In this document: positions 6,386 through 10,315 of the stretch, piece after piece
Layout: every line of letters starts with the position of its first letter
How positions within the stretch are numbered: position 1 is the first letter of the stretch
Made by a program: the position numbers and the translations under genes
The notes under the pieces: generated by a model
Seen by the model: the letters and a program-made list of their open reading frames with translations, nothing else
Database searches by the model: none
Told to the model about the DNA's origin: nothing
Assembly (NCBI GenBank): GCA_016200675.1
Contig: JACQEH010000269.1
Span: 1 to 10,315 of the forward strand
Reading direction: 5' to 3'
DNA from: Chloroflexota bacterium
GTDB lineage: Bacteria; Chloroflexota; Limnocylindria; Limnocylindrales; CSP1-4
DNA: 10,315 bases

Positions 6386-8122
6386 ATGCCCGACCGCCCG
6401 CTCCCGTATGGCCGTCCCACCGACGTCGGCAAGCGCCATTCGTCCGCGCTGACCGACGGGCCGGACCGGGCCGCAGCCCGGGCCATGCTCAAGGCGGTCG
6501 GCTTCACCGACGACGACCTTGCCAAGCCGCTCGTCGGCGTCGCGACGACCTGGATCGAGACGATGCCCTGCAACCTCAACCAGCGGCGGCTCGCCGAGTT
6601 CGTCAAGCAGGGCATCCGCGAGTCGGGCGGCACGCCGATGGAGTTCAACACGATCTCGATCTCGGATGGCGTGTCGATGGGCACCGAGGGCATGAAGGCC
6701 AGCCTCATCAGTCGCGAGGTCATCGCCGACTCGATCGAGCTCGTCGTCCGCGGCCACCTCCTCGACGGGGTCGTCTGCCTGGTCGGCTGCGACAAGACCA
6801 TCCCCGGCGCCGCGATGGCCCTGGCCCGCCTCGACGTCCCCGGCCTCGTCCTCTACAACGGAACCATCTACCCGGGCCACTACAAGGGTCGGGACCTGGA
6901 GGTCGTCTCCGTGTTCGAGGCGATCGGGGCCTACCGGGCCGGCAGGATCGGCCTCGAGGAGCTGTACGAGATCGAGAGCGCCGCCTGCCCGGGTGCCGGG
7001 GCCTGCGGTGGCCAGTTCACGGCCAACACGATGAGCACCGCCATGGAGTTCTTGGGGCTGTCGCCCGGGGGCCTCAACGGGATCCCGGCGGAGGACCCGA
7101 AGAAGGACGCGGCCGCGCAGCGGGCAGGCGAGCTCGCGATGACGCTCGTCCGCCACGACATCCGGCCCTCGCACATCGTGACCAAGGGTGCCCTGGAGAA
7201 CGCCATCGCCTCGGTCGCCGCGACCGGTGGCTCGACGAACGGCGTGCTCCACCTGCTCGCGATCGCCCACGAGTTCGGCATCCCCCTGGAGCTCGATGAG
7301 TTCGGGACCATCGCGAACCGGACGCCGATCGTCGCCGACATGCGGCCCGGCGGACGCTACGTGGCGGCCGACATCTACGACGCCGGCGGGGTCGCCCTCG
7401 TCATGCGCGAGCTGCTCAAGCGCGACCTCCTCCATGGCAACGAGCGGACGGTCGATGGCCGGACGATCGCGAAGATCGCCGCGGATGTCGTCGAGACCGA
7501 GGGCCAGAAGGTGGTCGTGCCGATCGAGACGCCAATCAAGCCGGTCGGCGGCCTGGCGATCCTGCGCGGATCGCTTGCCCCGGACGGCTGCGTGGTCAAG
7601 CTCGCGGGGCACGAGCGCCTGCACCATCGCGGGCCGGCCCGCGTCTTCGACTCGGAGACCGAGTGCTTCCAGGCCGTGAAGGAACGACGGATCGTCGCCG
7701 GCGACGTGGTCGTCGTCCGCTACGAGGGCCCCGTCGGCGGGCCGGGGATGCAGGAGATGCTGAGCGTGACTGCCGCCCTCCAGGGCGAAGGCCTCGGGGA
7801 AGCCGTCGCCCTCCTCACCGACGGCCGCTTCTCCGGCGGGACGCATGGCCTGATGATCGGCCACGTGGCTCCCGAGGCGGCCCTCGGCGGCCCGATCGCC
7901 CTGGTCCGCGAGGGGGACGAGATCGAGATCGACGTGACCGCCGGGCGGATGGACCTCCTGGTCGACGAGGCGGAGCTGGCCAGGCGGCGGGCCGCCTGGT
8001 CCGCCCCGGCGCCGCGCTACGCGTCGGGCGTCATGGCCAAGTACGCGGCCCTCGTCTCGTCGGCGTCGGAGGGCGCCATCACCACGGGGTCGCGGCTCGA
8101 CCGCGCCCTGCGTCAGGACTGA
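6386..8122 (+). CDS. ilvD: Dihydroxy-acid dehydratase (IlvD)
   Basis: IlvD dehydrates 2,3-dihydroxy-isovalerate and 2,3-dihydroxy-3-methylvalerate to the 2-oxo acids that lead to valine, isoleucine and leucine. The 578-residue protein has normal length. Fe-S ligands are seen at Cys62 (TMPCNLNQR), Cys135 (VGCDKTIPG) and Cys207 (CPGAGACGGQF). Lys137 next to Asp136 matches the carbamylated, Mg-binding lysine of the IlvD/Edd family. Ser483 in DGRFSGGTHG is the catalytic base. ISDGVSMGTEGM near residue 92 is also typical. Spacing of the cysteines resembles [2Fe-2S] members, but cluster type cannot be read from motifs alone. The ATG at 6386 has a GAGGAG ribosome site. A small membrane protein gene starts four bases after the stop. 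It supplies the oxo acid feeding the leucine branch served by leuC/leuD upstream. Confidence 0.97.
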   Translation: MPDRPLPYGRPTDVGKRHSSALTDGPDRAAARAMLKAVGFTDDDLAKPLVGVATTWIETMPCNLNQRRLAEFVKQGIRESGGTPMEFNTISISDGVSMGTEGMKASLISREVIADSIELVVRGHLLDGVVCLVGCDKTIPGAAMALARLDVPGLVLYNGTIYPGHYKGRDLEVVSVFEAIGAYRAGRIGLEELYEIESAACPGAGACGGQFTANTMSTAMEFLGLSPGGLNGIPAEDPKKDAAAQRAGELAMTLVRHDIRPSHIVTKGALENAIASVAATGGSTNGVLHLLAIAHEFGIPLELDEFGTIANRTPIVADMRPGGRYVAADIYDAGGVALVMRELLKRDLLHGNERTVDGRTIAKIAADVVETEGQKVVVPIETPIKPVGGLAILRGSLAPDGCVVKLAGHERLHHRGPARVFDSETECFQAVKERRIVAGDVVVVRYEGPVGGPGMQEMLSVTAALQGEGLGEAVALLTDGRFSGGTHGLMIGHVAPEAALGGPIALVREGDEIEIDVTAGRMDLLVDEAELARRRAAWSAPAPRYASGVMAKYAALVSSASEGAITTGSRLDRALRQD

Positions 8123-8126
8123 TGCG

Positions 8127-8405
8127 ATGAGCTCGGAAGCGCCACCCGCGGCGACGCTCCCGCCAGATCCCGCGGCGACGCTCCCGCCCGATCCCGAAGC
8201 CTATGACGACGAGCGCAACGTCCACGCCCGCAAGCGCGGCCTCGCGGCGCCCTACATCGCCGGTGGACGCGACCCGAACCCCGAGGCCGGCCTGGCCGAG
8301 GAGCGTCGCTACCTGCGATGGCTCCTCGTCATGGTCGTCGTCCTGGTCGTCGGCGCATTCGTGATCGGGATCATCGCGGCCCTCCTCGGGTACACCGTCG
8401 AGTGA
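8127..8405 (+). CDS. Small single-TM protein of unknown function
   Basis: A 92-residue protein with three parts. Residues 1-24 are Pro/Ala-rich with two exact AATLPPDP copies. Residues 25-62 are charged and include RKRGLAAPYIAGGRDPNP, which looks like a conserved core. Residues about 64-87 form one strongly hydrophobic helix (LLVMVVVLVVGAFVIGIIAALL) ending five residues before the C-terminus. Arg61 and Arg64 next to the helix suggest the N-terminal part faces the cytoplasm and the protein is tail-anchored; this is inference. The gene starts four bases after ilvD and its stop overlaps the next start (GTGA), so it is probably co-transcribed with both. No Shine-Dalgarno is seen, consistent with coupling to ilvD. 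I do not recognise a named family. Confidence 0.8.
   Translation: MSSEAPPAATLPPDPAATLPPDPEAYDDERNVHARKRGLAAPYIAGGRDPNPEAGLAEERRYLRWLLVMVVVLVVGAFVIGIIAALLGYTVE
8148..8195 (+). repeat. 24-bp tandem duplication encoding AATLPPDP twice
   Basis: Units 8148-8171 and 8172-8195 differ by one base (CCA versus CCC for proline, a silent change). The duplication lies in the proline-rich head of the small membrane protein and keeps the reading frame. Confidence 0.85.
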
Positions 8406-9835
8406 CCTGGACCGCTGCGATGCGACCGAGCGACGCGGTGCCGGCTGCCGAGTGGGAGGCGGCGCATGCACGGCTCCTTGCGTCACTCGTCGAGCTGATC
8501 CGGATCCCCTCCATCAACCCGCCGGACCCGCCGGGCCCCGAGCTGGACGCCGCTCGGCGGATCGCGGGCTGGCTCGAGGAGGCGGGCGTGCCGGCAACCG
8601 TCTACGATCCCGTCCCGGGTCGAGGATCCGTGGTCGCCCGCCTGCGCGGCGACGGGACCTGGGGTGAGCCCCTCCTCCTCCTCTCGCATCTCGACGTCGT
8701 CCCGGCGCCGGCGGACCGCTGGACGCACGATCCGTTCGCGGCCGACATCGCCGACGGCTACGTCTACGGCCGCGGCGCCGTCGACATGAAGAACCTCGTG
8801 GCGATGGAGATCGAGGTCGTCCGGCTTCTCGCAGCATCGGCACGGGCCGCTGGCCGCGACCCGGCCGTCGACCCGATCCCCGGCCTCCGCCGGGACGTCC
8901 TGCTGGCCGTCACGGCCGACGAGGAGGCCGGCGGCCATGCCGGCATCGGCTGGCTGGCCGACCACCACCCGGAGCACCTCCGGGCCGCGGGCGCGATCAA
9001 CGAATCCGGCGCCGTCAGCCTGGACGTCGGGGGCCGGCGCCTCTATCCGATCCAGGTCGCCGAGAAGGGCTACGCGGTCTACCGGATCGCCGTCCACGGC
9101 ACGTGGGGCCACGGGTCCATGCCCCGGCCGGACAACGCGGTGACCCTTGCCGCGGCCGTGATCGAGCGGTTGGCGGTGCCCGGCGACCCTCGGCCGACGC
9201 CGGTCATGCAGGCCTTCTTCACGGCCGCGGCCGACGCCCTCGATGGTGAGGCCGCCACCCTCCTGCGGGCGCTGGCCGGCGACGACCCAGGCCGGGCCGA
9301 GGCGGCCCTTGGCAGGATCTGCTCGCCCGTCTACGCCCGCGCCGCCCGCGCCCTGCTGCGCGACACGGCCTCCGCGAACGTCGTCCATGCCGGGGTCAAG
9401 TACAACGTCATCCCTGGGGACGCCGTCATCGAGGTCGACTGCCGGCTCCTCCCGGGCACGACGGAGCCTGCGATGCGGGCCGAGGTCGAGCGCATGCTGG
9501 GCCCCGAGGTGCTGGCGACGTGCTCGATCGAGCTGGTCACGACCGCCGTGCCCGTCGTCGCTCCTGCCACGGGCGAGCTCTACGACTCCCTCGTCCATGC
9601 CGTCCTGGACGGCGATCCCGAGGGCATCCCGCTGCCGGTCATGGCCCCCTTCGCGACCGACAACAAGACGCTCCTGCGCCTCGGGATCCCGGCCTACGGT
9701 TTCTCGCCGCTCCGGATCGACCCCGGCGAGGCCTACCTCGAGCGCTACCACGGGGTCGACGAGCGAGTCTCGATCGACGGCCTCCGCTGGGGCCTGCCGG
9801 TCCTCTACGACGCCGTGCGGCGCTTCTCCGGCTAG
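8402..9835 (+). CDS. M20 family metallopeptidase (ArgE/DapE/CPG2-like)
   Basis: A 477-residue two-zinc hydrolase of the M20 family, cytoplasmic, acting on a peptide or N-acyl amino acid. Numbered from the GTG at 8402, metal ligands fit the family: His96 in LLSHLDVVPAP, Asp128 in GAVDMKN, Glu174/Glu175 in TADEEAGG (catalytic base and ligand), Glu201 in INESGA and His450 in LERYHGVDER. A dimerisation domain with HGTWGHGSMP sits in the middle. Length exceeds ArgE and DapE (about 375-400) and is closer to the longer aminoacylase-1/carboxypeptidase-like M20 proteins, so a specific substrate is not assigned. The GTG overlaps the previous stop as GTGA; the ATG at 8420 is an alternative start, and neither has a ribosome site. 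It is probably the last gene of the ilvD transcript and ends six bases from a convergent MarR gene. Confidence 0.92.
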   Translation: MTWTAAMRPSDAVPAAEWEAAHARLLASLVELIRIPSINPPDPPGPELDAARRIAGWLEEAGVPATVYDPVPGRGSVVARLRGDGTWGEPLLLLSHLDVVPAPADRWTHDPFAADIADGYVYGRGAVDMKNLVAMEIEVVRLLAASARAAGRDPAVDPIPGLRRDVLLAVTADEEAGGHAGIGWLADHHPEHLRAAGAINESGAVSLDVGGRRLYPIQVAEKGYAVYRIAVHGTWGHGSMPRPDNAVTLAAAVIERLAVPGDPRPTPVMQAFFTAAADALDGEAATLLRALAGDDPGRAEAALGRICSPVYARAARALLRDTASANVVHAGVKYNVIPGDAVIEVDCRLLPGTTEPAMRAEVERMLGPEVLATCSIELVTTAVPVVAPATGELYDSLVHAVLDGDPEGIPLPVMAPFATDNKTLLRLGIPAYGFSPLRIDPGEAYLERYHGVDERVSIDGLRWGLPVLYDAVRRFSG

Positions 9836-9841
9836 CGGCAG

Positions 9842-10315
9842 TCAGCCCTGGTGTCCCTCGTCGTCGCCACGGACGACGCGTCCCTTGCGGGAGAACGCCC
9901 GCGTGGCGAGTGCCGCAACGCCCATCGCCACGATCGCTCGCTCCGTCGTCGGCAGGGGCCGGACCGCGGTGAGGAACTGGTCGGCCCGGGCCCGGTCGAC
10001 GGCGCGCAGGAGTGCCTGCCCACGATGGGTCAGCCAGATCGACCGCTGGCGGCGATCCTCGGGCTCCTCGCGGCGCTCGACGAGGCGCCGCCGGACGAGG
10101 CCATCAACGAGCCGGCTCGTCGCCGACGGCGAGCGGCCCAGGGACTCGGCGAGCTCCCCGATCGTCGTGGTACTGCCGTCGGCCAGGACGTAGAGCGCCG
10201 CCAGCTGGGTGAAGCCGAGGCGCAGGTCGGCGAGCTGCGAAGCGAAGCCCACGACCAGCTCGCGCCACAGGGCCCGACCCATGGCGACCCGCTCCGAGAT
10301 CTGGCGGACGTTCGG
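9842..10315 (-). CDS. MarR-family transcriptional regulator (N-terminus likely beyond the window)
   Basis: A winged-helix regulator read on the minus strand, stop at 9842-9844. An in-frame ATG at 10282 would give 146 residues, but the frame stays open to the edge with 11 further codons (PNVRQISERVA), all ending in G or C. That ATG also leaves the first dimer helix short for MarR proteins, so the true start is probably outside the window. Numbered from 10282, the HTH is at about 40-68 (TIGELAESLG, then recognition helix SPSATSRLVDGLVRRRLV). The wing follows with EDRRQRSIWLT, the family's D-R-R signature. The tail (SRKGRVVRGDDEGHQG) is charged. MarR proteins usually repress neighbouring efflux or stress genes in response to small ligands; the ligand and targets are unknown. 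It converges on the M20 gene with a 6-bp gap, so it need not regulate it. Confidence 0.92.
   Translation of the reverse strand, partial: PNVRQISERVAMGRALWRELVVGFASQLADLRLGFTQLAALYVLADGSTTTIGELAESLGRSPSATSRLVDGLVRRRLVERREEPEDRRQRSIWLTHRGQALLRAVDRARADQFLTAVRPLPTTERAIVAMGVAALATRAFSRKGRVVRGDDEGHQG
9859..9878. terminator. Weak hairpin near the convergent gene ends (possible terminator)
   Basis: CGTCGTC (9859-9865) pairs perfectly with GACGACG (9872-9878) over a 6-base loop, 24 bases after the M20 stop. It lies inside the 3' end of the MarR coding region. No T-run follows on the plus strand (only CCCTT), so an intrinsic terminator is doubtful; the arms could also arise by chance from Asp-rich coding sequence. 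Confidence 0.2.

Noticed and set aside
5413..7299. Long plus-strand frame spanning the DUF885-ilvD junction
   Set aside because: It is a Ser/Arg/Pro-rich out-of-frame reading that covers parts of two well-supported genes, with no motif of its own.
6143..7864. Long minus-strand frame opposite ilvD
   Set aside because: It is low in motifs and Asp/Arg/Val-rich; ilvD motifs and the ribosome site establish the plus strand as coding.

Overview
The window is very GC-rich. Genes are packed, start with ATG or GTG, and their third codon positions are almost always G or C. It reads as ordinary chromosome from a high-GC bacterium, either Actinomycetota or a high-GC Chloroflexota lineage (for example Limnocylindria-like). 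A MarP-type membrane serine protease, a secreted Gly/Thr-rich lipoprotein and several start codons with a -10-like hexamer just upstream and no Shine-Dalgarno fit that range. The sequence alone does not settle the phylum. I see no mobile element, rRNA, tRNA or CRISPR array.

Layout: the 3' end of an unrecognised gene (2-292) is followed by a 67-bp gap holding a small dyad and a possible promoter. Then come leuC (360-1802) and leuD (1806-2438), the two subunits of isopropylmalate isomerase. A 264-bp spacer with no convincing gene leads to a lipoprotein with a Gly/Thr minisatellite (2703-3356) and a four-TM CvpA/trypsin-like protease of the MarP type (3407-4582). Next are a DUF885 zinc peptidase-like protein (4599-6320), ilvD (6386-8122), a 92-residue single-TM protein (8127-8405) and an M20 metallopeptidase (8402-9835). 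A MarR-family regulator is encoded convergently on the minus strand and runs off the right edge (9842-10315).

Functionally the window combines branched-chain amino acid synthesis (LeuC, LeuD, IlvD; all three are Fe-S hydro-lyases) with three peptidases (MarP-like, DUF885, M20) and two small envelope proteins. ilvD, the small membrane protein and the M20 peptidase are tightly spaced (4-bp gap, then a GTGA overlap) and probably form one transcript. leuC-leuD is a classic coupled pair. No complete novel system is obvious. The parts most worth a second look are the lipoprotein/MarP-like pair, the small coupled membrane protein, the unlabelled upstream gene end, the leuC upstream dyad and the apparent leaderless starts.
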